A stretch of DNA of 64,000 nt. It comes from Cryptomeria japonica. Lineage: Eukaryota; Streptophyta; Pinopsida; Cupressales; Cupressaceae. The stretch spans positions 312,001 through 376,000 of the forward strand of contig NW_026728904.1 in assembly GCF_030272615.1 (NCBI RefSeq). Reading direction: 5' to 3'. The stretch's first letter is position 1. Every line of letters begins with the position of its first letter. Below the pieces are notes generated by a model. It worked only from the letters and a program-made list of their open reading frames with translations, made no database searches and was not told where the DNA came from. A program made the translations under genes and the position numbers. Positions 1 to 10,755 of the stretch are shown here, piece by piece.

Positions 1-193
1 ATCAATACAAAATTCGAAAGTCTTGGTTGGAGAACACACAGCCAGCTAGTGTTTTAGATCACATAGTGTAATAAAACCATGTCAGGAAGAACCGTGGGTC
101 ATATTATGAGGCCATGTACAAAAGATGCGACTGAAATACTAAATTACAGAGATGGATGTCCCATAACCAAAATATAACATAGAGGATTGACAA

Positions 194-774
194 CTAACTG
201 AATAGGAAGGAGGATTCGAAATCATTATTGTCCCCCACGGGGGGGAGCCACGCAGTCCATCCTAGCTCACCCTCACACCATACCAGCACATTTCCTTCGG
301 CAAACTGGTCTCTGAAGGGGTGGGAAGACAGACCTTCTAGTTCCAACTCGATAAAATCCTCTCTCTCTTGTCTTGCCTCCATCTCTTGCATAAATCTCAT
401 TAGCACTTGCTCAAAATGTGTTGTGTTTCTTCACATATGGTCCCAAGTGAAGCCATGGGACAATTCTTGGATGAAGACAAGAGTTGTTCCATTCTGCAGC
501 CATCTGTCAAACTTGTCCTCATTCAGCCGTAGAACCACAATGACCTGCATAGCAACAAGGTAGCGAATGAGTCTCCTAAGAGACTCAATGAAGTATCTAC
601 CCTTTCCAATAATCACATCATCATTCCTAGATTTCCAAATGATCCAACTAATTTCCAAAGAGAGAACAAACCAAAAAAGATTATCACATTTCTTGCCACC
701 TCTAACATAATCAAGTACCACATCTTCAATAGAAAGACATTTATTATTAACTGAGATGCCAAACAATTTTCATA
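194..774 (-). pseudogene. LINE (non-LTR) retrotransposon, 3' coding end
   Basis: Two overlapping minus-strand frames (766 to 431 and 406 to 194) read as the end of a plant LINE polyprotein. The stretch WIIWKSRND is typical of the region just after the zinc-binding zf-RVT domain in plant L1-type LINEs. A stop lies between the frames, after FTWDHM. The final frame is acidic and Trp/Gly-rich (VWCEGELGW) and ends at 194; downstream I see only AT-rich 3' sequence. The upstream half of the same gene lies at 1838-2515, and the two were one coding region before the solo LTR at 780-1837 entered. Decayed. The class call is secure; the exact family is not. Confidence 0.65.
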
Positions 775-779
775 CCTCT

Positions 780-1837
780 TGTTAGGTATCGGAGACAACT
801 GAGAGGGGGGGAGTGAATCAGTTGTCAAATAAATTCAACAAAAAACAACTTAACTAACTTTAATGCTTAATACTGGTAAACCTGACTTTTATGTCGGCAG
901 ACAGTTTTATCAATTAATTGCAATACTGGTAAATATTAATGCATGAAACAGAAAGATAATAACATACACAACACCTAACACCAATATTTGTATGTGGAAA
1001 CCCTATAAGGGGAAAAACCATGGTGGGAAACCTTACCCACAATCAGATGATACTACCGCAGATAGTATGTGTATACAAATGGGGCTGCACATGCAGAAAT
1101 GCCAAGTGCCTAGAGCTCACTACTCAAACACAAATAGAAGTCACACTAACTACAATTGGATGGTTAAATCCAATAAGAATGTACTACTCAAATTAGCATA
1201 TTTCTATGTTGGATTCAGCACCGGTGTAGTTCTGATTGTCTTCACAAAAACCTTGCTTTACCTTCAAATGATGTCTACATGTATAGCTCTTCTTATTCTT
1301 GCATATACCTTCTTAAAATTCCTTATCCTTATTGCATATCAATCTTACAAATAAGATCTTACATATATACCATAACCTAAGACCAATTTAAGTAGGTCGG
1401 CTACTAAAAGATATTACAATAAAACATTTTACAAGTAAATCAATAACTGATGCAATAACTGATTCAACATATCGGCTTGATGCATTTACAATAACAACAA
1501 AATCATCTCCAAAGTGTGTCGTGCTGATCTGGAATAGATAAACCTGTCGGTGCTTATCCTGGACCTATTTGTCGGCAACAACAAATATGCAATTACGAAT
1601 ATACCAATGAACAAATCTACAAGACAAAGTGTCCAAACAATGTTTTAGACATAACCAAGTGTTTTCCATATCTTCCAAGTGACGGTGAACATTGTATCCT
1701 GTCGGTGTACTAGATACCGATGACTGTGCATAAGTCACTTGCTTGCTGGTGAACATTGTTGATTCTTCAAAGTGCCAGAGTTAATAAGTGTTACTAGGTG
1801 TTGACATCAATGACAAAACCATACCAAAATACCAACA
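780..1837 (-). mobile_element. Solo LTR of a Copia element, TSD CCTCT
   Basis: It begins TGTTAGG and ends CCAACA on the plus strand, the same termini as the LTRs of the two Copia elements further right (29617 and 51738). It shares their landmarks: a G-run followed by gtgaatca near the left end, the accatggtgggaaacc block, and gttgacatcaatgacaaa near the right end. CCTCT flanks it at 775-779 and 1838-1842, a perfect 5-bp target-site duplication. No internal region is present, so two LTRs recombined into one. The insertion splits the zf-RVT region of a LINE. Confidence 0.92.
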
Positions 1838-2515
1838 CCTCTTTGGAAAAATGACATTCAAAGAAAATATGAGGCACAAACTCAAGGAGACGACAGAGTT
1901 TACACAATAGGGGGTCACCATTATTATCTTTAAGTGGAAGCTTGTGAAGCAAGAGTTTCCAGGAAAAAAAAATTCTTTTTTGGTTCAGTCGGATTAGACT
2001 AGAATCTCAAGAGACTAGTGTGCCATTTTTTGGAATCTCAGGTGAGGCTCCAGACATTGTTGAGATGGGCAATAATATCTTCGGAGTCAACAAGGGTAGA
2101 GTAGATCAGTTTGGCCTTTATTAGAGGAAGGGGGGAGCCATCTTTCCAATAGAGGGAGGAGTTTGGGGAGAGTAAGGAAGGGGCAGGAGAGGAGAGGATG
2201 GGATCGAGTGTAGACATGAGGACATTGTAGGTTCTGGCTTGGGAGATGGGGAGGCTGAATTTGGATCTTAGGGCCTCCCAAGGGATCAGGTACCATCTTT
2301 CAGGTTGTATTCAAAAATGACCAGTCCTAAGTTGTGCCACTTCAAGGCAGAACGCCCTTGAAGACAGGCCAATTGCTTTCCATTGTGAAGAGTATTCCAC
2401 CATATAGATCTGGCCAAGTTGAGAGATCCCTTATTATCAATAATGTTCCTGTTGTCGATGAATTGTCTAACATGGTTCAAAGCCTTCCATATAGACTTGA
2501 AGACTTATGATCCCG
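1838..2515 (-). pseudogene. LINE polyprotein fragment with zf-RVT zinc-binding domain
   Basis: Read on minus, this holds CKLC followed by HIFFECHF, the Cys/His pattern of the zf-RVT domain that follows plant LINE reverse transcriptases. The frame runs into the LTR insertion site at 1838 and picks up on the other side at 774, where KLFGIS continues it. Just before the join the frame has a stop where the family usually has Trp. An upstream frame (2480 to 2286) includes RSIWWNTLHNGKQ. Homology fades beyond about 2515, so most of the RT is missing or decayed. Confidence 0.65.
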
Positions 2516-2532
2516 CAGGGGAATTTAAAAAG

Positions 2533-3085
2533 TTTAAGAAAACAAAATTATTTATATTTTCCATTAATCACATTTTGTTTGTTACGAACATGGAAAAGTA
2601 ACTAGATATAACCTATTGACTATATGAGTAGACTAATTCCTATAAATTTAGATACTTAAAATCTAACTAAATATTGAATTTATAAAATATATTTAATCAC
2701 TTTAATGAAATTGAGTATATATCCAACACTATTTAGTACTGAATTATATTATAGTTTATTTCCTAATACTTGACTCAAATTCTCTATATATTAGCTACAT
2801 GATTTCAAGCAATTAATGTTATTAAATGGTGTTCATGTGTACATTGCATATAGTCAAATGTATCTAATTGAAGTATACTTAATTTCTTACTTTTTATCAA
2901 TGCTCCTAAATTTCTTGAGCCTTATTTTTTCATTTTCTAAATTATAAAAATTGGACTTCAAGTCAAATGATCTAAATGGATGAAATTTACACATGTTAAG
3001 TTTAAGAATGCAAAATTATTTATACATTTCACTAATTACATTTTTTTTTGTTAGGAACCGAGGAAAAGTAATTAGATATATAACC
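2533..3085 (+). repeat. Pair of about 80-bp direct repeats in AT-rich DNA
   Basis: Positions 2533-2613 and 3001-3085 are imperfect direct copies. Both begin tttaagaa, pass through aaaattattta and a T-run, and end in agatata followed by taacc or aacc. About 390 bp of AT-rich sequence with no recognisable gene lies between. They could be a local duplication or the edges of a small unrecognised insertion. Confidence 0.55.
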
Positions 3086-3091
3086 TTTTTA

Positions 3092-3178
3092 GTTCAAAGC
3101 ACTAAATTTTGAAGATCTGCATATTTGCATGTTTTGTTTCCAGGTTCAAAGCACAAAATTATGAAGATCTAAATATTT
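3092..3178 (+). repeat. 35-bp direct repeat around a splice-acceptor-like site
   Basis: gttcaaagcac followed by aaat and gaagatct occurs at 3092-3126 and again at 3144-3178. A T-rich stretch ending tttccag sits directly before the second copy, which looks like an intron 3' end. The pair lies just upstream of the ATG at 3185, so it may be leader sequence of that ORF. Confidence 0.45.
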
Positions 3179-3184
3179 TTTGCA

Positions 3185-3692
3185 ATGGGGGATAAGAGGA
3201 CTAGATCAAGGTTGTATGATTGTAAAAGGGATGATAAGATGAAAGGTCATAAAAAATGTAGTCAACAACAATCCATTGTTGTTCAAGATCAACCTGAAGA
3301 TGTTCAAGAAAGATCTACTCAGGTACGAGATGAAAAAAAAATTGGTATAGAAAATTTGATGGAAATGGATGAAGATAGTCTTTTCAATGAAATTCCATCT
3401 CAAGATATGATACCTGAAAGAACATTAAAATTGCATTGTAAGAAATTGTTGGATGATTATTTTAAAAAGGTCTATTATTGGAAGAGCATAATTATTTGCT
3501 AAGTTATTTAGGAAAAGGGAAATGAAACCTTTTTTGGAGTTGTTGGGTGTTGGTAATAAGCAAAGTTCTCCTGATACATTAGTAAAAGAAACTATAATTG
3601 AAAATTTACAAGCATTGAATTGTATTGAGAACACAAGTCGAGGTGTTGATTTAAGTGTTGCACCTACGCATTACCAGGATATTTCGGGATGA
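3185..3692 (+). pseudogene. Frameshifted ORF of unknown function
   Basis: The first frame starts at ATG 3185 and is basic (KRTRSR near its start), with a Gln-rich and then an acidic stretch, ending at 3502. The coding look continues in another frame from about 3503 to the stop at 3690-3692 (KPFLELLGVGN, then VKETIIENLQAL). So one gene of about 165 codons has taken a frameshift near 3460-3500. I do not recognise the family. Codon-like composition on both sides of the shift and the upstream acceptor-like site suggest it was once translated. It could be a scrap of a transposon protein or a captured host exon. Confidence 0.4.
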
Positions 3693-3719
3693 TTTATGGA
3701 TTTGTTATTGTTGTTTTGT

Positions 3720-4409
3720 TCTTAAGCCAACATGGCATATCATTGTAATATGAATTTATGTAATGATCTTATTGTAATATCTTTTAGGTGGCCAACATAA
3801 TTGGTTTAGGCTTTAGGGTTGGTATAAAATGATGTAAGATCTCATTATAATAATTTTTCATGGTTGAGGAATGTAATATCATATGCGAAGGAGATTTGGT
3901 TGATCATAGGTTATCAAATTGGGATTATGGAAGAGGCCAAAGGCCTTTGGTATTGAGCTTAACCAGGATTGTAATCAGGCATGGTACATGCTATCTCTGG
4001 GAGTTCATTATTGTGGATTGTTGTCTATATATCTTGAGGTGGTTTTAACCTCTGTAGTCAGTGAGACTCTTTTGTAATGAGAAATACGCTCTAGGAAGTG
4101 TGCCTTCCTACATGCACAAGCTCCTCATTGTAACACACTTTCTACAGAAGTATCATCTGACTGTGGGTAGGCTTCCCACCATGGTTTTTTCCTTTCCAGG
4201 TTTTCCACATACAAATCATGGTGTTATGTGGTATGGTTGCTTTGCATTAATTATCTGTTTAATTGCTAAGTTGCATTGTTTACCGGTATCTGTTTCTACT
4301 TTACCGATACTTAATCTGGTTAAAGGTTATTAAGTGGATTAAATGTTATAATTTGCTAACAACTAATTCACCCCCCCCCCCTCTTACTTGTTCACCGGTT
4401 ATCCTAACA
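3720..4409 (+). mobile_element. Truncated Copia LTR, plus orientation
   Basis: It matches the reverse complement of the Copia-2 LTR: the aggtggcc block, gatgtaagatctcatt, then ccaccatggtttttcc, a run of 12 C at about 4371-4383, and the terminal CCTAACA at 4409. The family's start (TGTTGG and a nearby tcattgatgtcaac) is missing, so the 5' part is lost. The sequence after 4409 shows no primer-binding site, so it is a stranded LTR end. Confidence 0.7.
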
Positions 4410-4439
4410 TGCACTGGTGACATGTTTCCAAACCAAATG

Positions 4440-6549
4440 AGCGGCTAAAAAGCTCTAAATAATGACATAGTTTGGAAGTCCGATGTGAGCAATCTTGTGA
4501 CACCATACTTTTTTGTCTCATCGGACTTGGGCCATAATATCCACATGACTTTTCAAATATTCTATGCAAAGAAAAAGGAGGGACTCAATTTTTGCCACCG
4601 TTGAGAAATCGTCTACCGTTAGAGTTTTTTCTTCTCTAACATAATTAATTTTTCCTTCAAAGGGCTGAGTAATAACTTCCAAAATTTATATCATTTTCCC
4701 ATCCTCCTTTAGACGCTTGATTCCTATGCATTTCAAACCAATCTGCATGGATAAAAAAAATTGATCCAACTCATTCCATAGCTTAGTAGACCCTTCACAT
4801 CCCTGCTCCACTACAAAGTCACGCCACTCAAAACGTTTCTTGCACACATAGAGGACATTATCATCCAGGCCTTGCATTATTTTTTCTGACTAAAACTTCA
4901 TTATGTCATACTGTTGTACATCATTCATTTGTGCTACCAAAACCTTCCACTTGATTTCCTCCTTTCAATTAGCAATTTCTGTCTCTAGCTCTTTCATTAT
5001 AGTTATTGCATTTTCATACACCTTGCTCAAATTTTTGAAATATTATGTGCCAGATTGAGTGATCTCGTCCAACCACTCCAAGGAGGTCTCTATCACCATC
5101 TTGCTCTTTTGAATTTGACCCAAGAACTTCTGATTAGCAGATGACTTAGGATCAAATGATGTGGGCAGCTGTGAAATCGGTTGTGCGTTGGGATTATAAA
5201 TAGCATCTATATATTCAGCCATGTGCCTTATTAATTCCTTGAGATCTTGTTTATCTCTTTCATCCTTCCATATCCTGCTTATTATTCTCTTTGTGGAAGA
5301 TTCCAAATGGTGTACATTTACTACACATGATACAACACCTAAATTAATCTTTTCAACAATGAAATCCTTTGTTGAAGGATTTTCAAGCTCTTTATCTGAA
5401 ATAGGATGAGTTATTTCAGCAATCCAATTGTCAGTGTCTTGATCATAATCCATTTTCGAAACTATTTTCATCCTTTTGGACTTTGGAGTTCTACCCAAAC
5501 ATTTACTAACCATATCTTCAATAGGATTTGAAATAGGAACCACATTTCTTTTTTCGCTACTAAGAGAAGTGTCTAGCCAATGAGGAGCACTAGAATCTAC
5601 GTCCTTTATTTGGGATTTCTCACCACCAATGTTCGCTAAGACTAGTGAACCTACAACACCTGCTTCTTCTTTAGGCTTCTCAGTGTCACCAACTTCCATG
5701 GAGGACTTATCAATATTTTATTTTGCCATTATATTCTCAACCTCTGGAGATACTTCTATATTAACCACTACAATGCTTTCTGGCAACTTTTTGCCCTTGT
5801 TCTTGGTTCTTGATCTGGTGACACGGGTTGGAAGCTGGCTAACAAGGGATTTCTTCTAACCTTTGGTAGTATCTGCCTCAATTTTAACTTTGGTGTTACC
5901 TGCAACTCAAGTATTAACGGATTTATTAGACATAACATTTTGAATTGGATCAAGAGAACCTTCGATCACTAGCTTTCCCAGTCTCTTCTTTTGTAACCAC
6001 TACTTATTCATGTAGATAACATGGGATGTTCTCATTTGGATTTGATCCTCCTCTTTCTTATCTCATTCTATCTCAGCGATTGGGGAACCCTATACTTTCT
6101 CTGCATATTGTGGATCAATGAAATCCTCACCATTATCCTCAACTCATGTTGCATTCATTTTGAGTTGAAAGTTATTAATTTGATCCACTGTGAACCTAGA
6201 TAATGTTCTCCTTCTTCCTTCAAATTCATCTCCACAATCCTCCTAGAAGTCTTCAAGTTGTGGAAGATGAGAAAAATCCTCTTTAAGGGCTAGATGCGCC
6301 TAAGCATAACCTTTGTTGTCAAAATTAGGTCGAGATGTATAGTGTTGAAGGTTAAGCTTTTTTACATCAACCTCTCAACACATCAAAAGTAATATGAAAA
6401 ATATAATTACCTAGTTCAACTAGGAAAGAAACACTTGAATCTTGTCTTCATAGTGTCCTCTTGTCAATGTGAGCAAGTTGCCTACATAGTTCAATTAGCA
6501 CGAAGAAAGCAAGGGAAAATCTCGGTAATTTAAATGGTTCTCCTCTGAA
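4440..6549 (-). pseudogene. Unclassified transposon-like ORF, C-terminal part
   Basis: This continues the coding region at 7686-8420 after an interrupting solo LTR. Directly at the junction the frame reads FRGEPFKLPRF, which joins without a break to the KVGG on the far side once the LTR and one TSD copy are removed. The longest open stretch is 5699 to 5043 (218 codons): acidic, with basic KSKRMK and RTPKSKR patches, no Cys/His finger and no RT signature. A further piece (4877 to 4686) contains FEWRDFVVEQG. Several stops and frameshifts make it a dead copy. Function unknown: an accessory ORF of a large retroelement or a transposon of its own are both possible. Confidence 0.5.
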
Positions 6550-6554
6550 CCCTC

Positions 6555-7685
6555 TGTATACACATAAAAATGGCTATGAGCAATTAAATAAATATTTATA
6601 TTTATTTAATAATTATTCTTCTATTAAATACTTAATTTGAAAAGATTAATTTATTTAATTAATTTTGAGTCTTTCTATTAATTAATATTTATTAATTAAT
6701 TCATCTATTCTATTCCTCTAAAATAATTAAATATCTAATATTTAATTATTCCTCTAGCCAAGTTAATTAAATATCTAATGTTTAATTATCTCCTCTAATC
6801 AATTAAATATCTAATATTTAATGGTAATTCTCCTATCCTATAGTCTCAAATATTAAATAATTTCTTAAATTATTTAATCCCTTTTCCAACTCACCTTCTA
6901 TCTCCACTTCATCTTCCCTTTGCCAACTCGTCCATCATGTGGCTAAAGAAATTAATATTTCTTAAATATTAATTCATCATTTATCTTCAACCTCCAAACT
7001 TAATGGATATTGTGTACATACACATATTTCATAACCATCTCCTATATTCTCTTCAACACTCCCTACATCTTAGGAAGGACTTGAGTCCACTTGTCCTCTC
7101 ATGCCTAAATCTTCTCCAACCATCCCTAGATTCCCTCAGTCAGCAACCCAGTCAAGGTGAGATGAGTGACACTTGTCTTCTTCTTCCCCCTTTCTCTCAA
7201 CCTTCACCTTTTCTCACAGCCATCCAAATCTACAGATCTAATCATGACCATTGATCTAAGCCACATCATCTCATCCTCTCAACGTCTATAAAATCAAGAG
7301 CTTCTGTTGAGAGAGAGAGAGACTTCAAGAGACTTCAAGTGAATTTGCAAGCTAATCATTTGTAAAACTTATGCATCCGTGAGTTTTAATCTTGAAGCAA
7401 ATAGCAATTAGCATTATAGCAAAATCATGTAGTATTGCATATCATAGCATATGCCTTCTTGGAAGCTATCAGTGCTTGTCTAAGAGAACATCATCTGCAA
7501 CCAAGAACAATGGAGTTAGGACACAATGAGACATAAACCATGAAGGTAATATTAGTATTTTTATTTCATATGTATTTCATGTAGTTTCATTGGTTGAGTT
7601 TGGATTTCCTGTAGTATTTCCATTGGTATTTTGTGAAACTAACTTGTTGCAAGTAGCATTCTGAGATGAAATTCAAGTCGACACA
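6555..7685 (+). mobile_element. Solo LTR, TSD CCCTC
   Basis: It begins TGTATACACA and ends TCGACACA, with CCCTC directly on both sides (6550-6554 and 7686-7690). The start resembles the LTR at 58862 (TGTAGACATATAAAAATG), as do the AT-rich tttaatta runs that follow and the layout, so the two belong to one broad family though they differ in length (1131 against about 1910 bp). A TATA box (TATAAAAT) at 7287-7294 is followed by a GA repeat, giving the orientation. It is cleanly inserted in an ORF on the other strand. Confidence 0.87.
7287..7294 (+). promoter_or_regulatory. TATA box of solo LTR
   Basis: TATAAAAT in the last third of the LTR, the usual position of the U3/R promoter. A gagagagagaga run lies about 20 bp downstream. 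Confidence 0.5.
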
Positions 7686-8420
7686 CCCTCCAACCTTGAT
7701 GTAGGTGAACTGAGGATACTGGACGAAATAACTTTCATATGTACTCACTAGCTACATATCCTCATCAGATAGTCATTTGTTAACATTCCCTTGATGTTCA
7801 TAGACTAATCTCCATGCAAGCACATCATGAACCCTCCAGAAATCCTCATGGCACTTTTGTAGCTGAAGGTGTGGCTGATAATTGTAAATTTTCATCCCAT
7901 CAACCCACTCCTCATGATACAAACCATACCAAGGTCTGACACACGCCAAACAATAAAACAAGTATGAGGACATATAGAAGTTTTTACTCCCGAGGCAATT
8001 ACTTAGTCCTTCATGTAACCTCTTAGCAATAAGCGTTGCCCAGTCTATATATCGCTTCTCATCTAATATGACTTAGATGAAAAAGTACATCCAATCTTCC
8101 CAATGAAATGGTTGTTGGCTTCCTTTCAACTTATGCAATAAAATAACAATGTCCCTTACCTCCTTGATCAAGTGTTCTCTTGTTAAGGGCTTGGGTAATG
8201 GAGAACCACCCTTTTGAAATTTCACAAGCTAATTTCTGGCTATAACACTTCTATATTAGGATTTCTTTTCTAAGACAAATCTCTAAGACATTGTTATCGT
8301 CCAATCCTCATATGGCTCCTTAGCGGGGATTTTTAAAATAGCTATAACAGTTTCTCTATTTACATTCAATAAAACACCCCCATTTGCATTTCTAATACAT
8401 CTATGTTCGGGGTCATACTT
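7686..8420 (-). pseudogene. Unclassified transposon-like ORF, N-terminal part
   Basis: The minus strand from about 8340 to 7690 reads almost continuously, with only a few single stops. Recognisable stretches are EPYEDWTITM, GGSPLPKPLTREHLI, QQPFHWEDWMYFF, an aromatic-rich YLFYCLACVRPWYGLYHEEW, and FVQYPQFTYIKVGG at the insertion point. The frame continues after the solo LTR at 6549. There is no reverse transcriptase, integrase or zinc-finger motif, so no catalytic role can be given. The Trp/Tyr-rich fold and long conserved stretches suggest a real protein family that is repeated in this genome. Length across both parts would be roughly 900-1000 codons. Confidence 0.5.
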
Positions 8421-8949
8421 CTTTTTTTTAATCCAAAAGTGACAAAGCACTTATATTTATTATTAATAGAAACTAGTTCATGGGACTCCTCAGAGAAAGA
8501 ACTATTGAAGAAAACTCTAATTCCTCGTTCGTGTACAAAGATATGTCAAATTGAAATCCTAAGAACAAAGGCCAGCATCAAAGTTCTGATAATAAAACTA
8601 GCTGGCATAATACAAAATTTCATAGATAAGTATTCAATAATAACCAAGAAAATCGAGCCACCATCACCTAACACGATGGTGCACCGAACATTCATTACAA
8701 CCATGAGCAGAGCACAAGTAAGTTGTGTAGGGACAACTCCATCACCCAAATGTGGCATTATTGATATCAATTGCATAAGATCTGGAATTTGAAATGTGTT
8801 TTACTAATTCATCATCACTAAGCTTTTGAAGTCCAATAATCAAGAAGGAGGCCTGATCTATAGAAAACAATCAATAAAATTCCCATCACAATCGTAATTT
8901 GATAGCAAATCAGCCACCCTATTACCTTCTCTAAGCGTATGTGTGATAT

Positions 8950-10755
8950 AGATGTCCTAGAATGATTGCAGTAGATGCCATACATGTTTCATTATGTATT
9001 TAAGATGCCAATTGAAAACAGCCTTAGTGATGCATGCATTAATTATTATTAGGGAGTCCCCTTCAATATGAACTTCTGTAAAACCTCCTTTCTTTGCCAA
9101 AGTTAGACCTTGTAATAATGCATGATCTTCAGCCATATTATTTGGTCTTGGGTTGATGGGAGATGACTTGATTGCCAAAACATTGCCTAACCAGTCCCTG
9201 ATACAAACGTTGATTCCTGAAGCATCGGGATTGCCTCTTGAGGCACCATCAAAATTAATTTTAGAAAACTCTCTAAAAGGCGAGTGCCATTTAATAATAG
9301 ATCTATCTTTAGTATGAATAGATTGCCAATTTGGTACCCGACCAAGTGGGATATGAATATTTTTCCATTCTTTGACCATTAGGTTGTCCCAATGTGAAAA
9401 ATAATGATTACATTTAATGTTGGATAAGTTGGAGTTAACAGTTTCCAAGATTGAAAGTTCCAGTTGTTCAATGACTCAATCAATATGGGAGATTTTTCTT
9501 TTGTGAATTCTCTTATTCCGCTCCCACCAAATAGCCCATACAACTGATGATGGAATACAGTGCCACAAAGAAGTCAGCGAGGATGTAGAGAACAACAAGG
9601 TTCAAGATTCAAACAGATCCCATATCTTATTTGGTAGGGGGAAGGACACATTGAGTTTGTTTAGGACAAACACCCAACATGCGTGTGAGAATTTGCAGTT
9701 ATGCAATAGATGATCCACAGTTTCAACTTCTTCTCCACATAAGACACAATTAAAGGGATCTGTAATTCCTAGCTTCGTAAGTTTGTCACTAGTTAGGATT
9801 TAATTTCTTAGAGCTAACCAAGCAAAACATCCCACTTTTGGAAGGACAACAGAATTCCAACAAAAAGGATATGCTCTGCTCTTTCTACTTTCATTTTAAT
9901 ATGCCAGGGTGCTCTGTAACCTTCTTTAACTAAATACTCACCATTCTTGGAAGGCACCCATATTAATTTATCATCATACCTAGATAAGAACACCATACAC
10001 TGCTGGAATATAGTGGTGAGAAGAGAGATTTGTTGTTGAGTGAGAGGAAGTAATGATGGGTCTCTCCATATGACTTTTCCTAAATGAATTTCCACAACCA
10101 TGACATAGTCCAACAAATTAGGACCCCAAGAATTAATGGAAATGTTCATTACTTCTTCATATTGATCTGTTAAAGAAAGTGGGGGGTATCCATTCCAAGA
10201 GTTTGTCCAAAATTTGACACTATATCCATTATTCACTTCCCAAGATATAAACTTCGTGACCAAGTCTATGAAATTAATCATGAAGTTCCATATTGTTGAC
10301 CCCTTAGGAGGGTCAAGTATAGTCATGATGTGAGAAGGATTTCTATCATCCAAATATTTTCCCTCCATGATTTGACACCATTTGGATCCTAATTTGGTAT
10401 ACATCTGCCAAACAAGTTCCCCCCCAAAATCTTTGTTTCTGTGTGCAAGATTGTGCAAACCAATTCCCCCATGAGATTTCTCCTGAGCCATATTTTCCAA
10501 TGAAATGAGAGGAATCTTTTTTTGTTTCTGTCATATTGTTGTTCCAAAGGAATTGTCTGATGAGTTTATGTATTTTCTGAATAATTGATGTTGGTGCTTT
10601 AAGAACCGACATGTAATAATTTGGTATTGTTGATAGGACTGACTTAGTGAGAAAAATTTTCCCTGATAACGACAACCATCTGACCTTCCATGTTGAATTC
10701 TTGGTCTTAATTCTATCCACCATAGCAGGCCAATATTTAGCTTTGTTTTCTCCCT
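8950..10755 (-). pseudogene. LINE retrotransposon 3' half: RT tail, zf-RVT, RNase H
   Basis: In order on minus: from 10755 the thumb end of a LINE reverse transcriptase (KVRWLSLSGKIFLTKSVLS, then QFLWNN), a frameshift into 10500-9814 (SHGGIGLHNL, then LVWQMY), then at about 9800-9650 a zf-RVT domain with CVLC and HLLHNC, and last an RNase H domain (9300-8957) with INFDGASRGNP, AEDHALLQGL and EGDS carrying the acidic residues. This is the usual tail of plant L1-type LINEs with an RNase H. The RT core (YADD region) would lie to the right of 10755 and is absent, so the copy is 5' truncated. Several stops are present. Confidence 0.85.
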
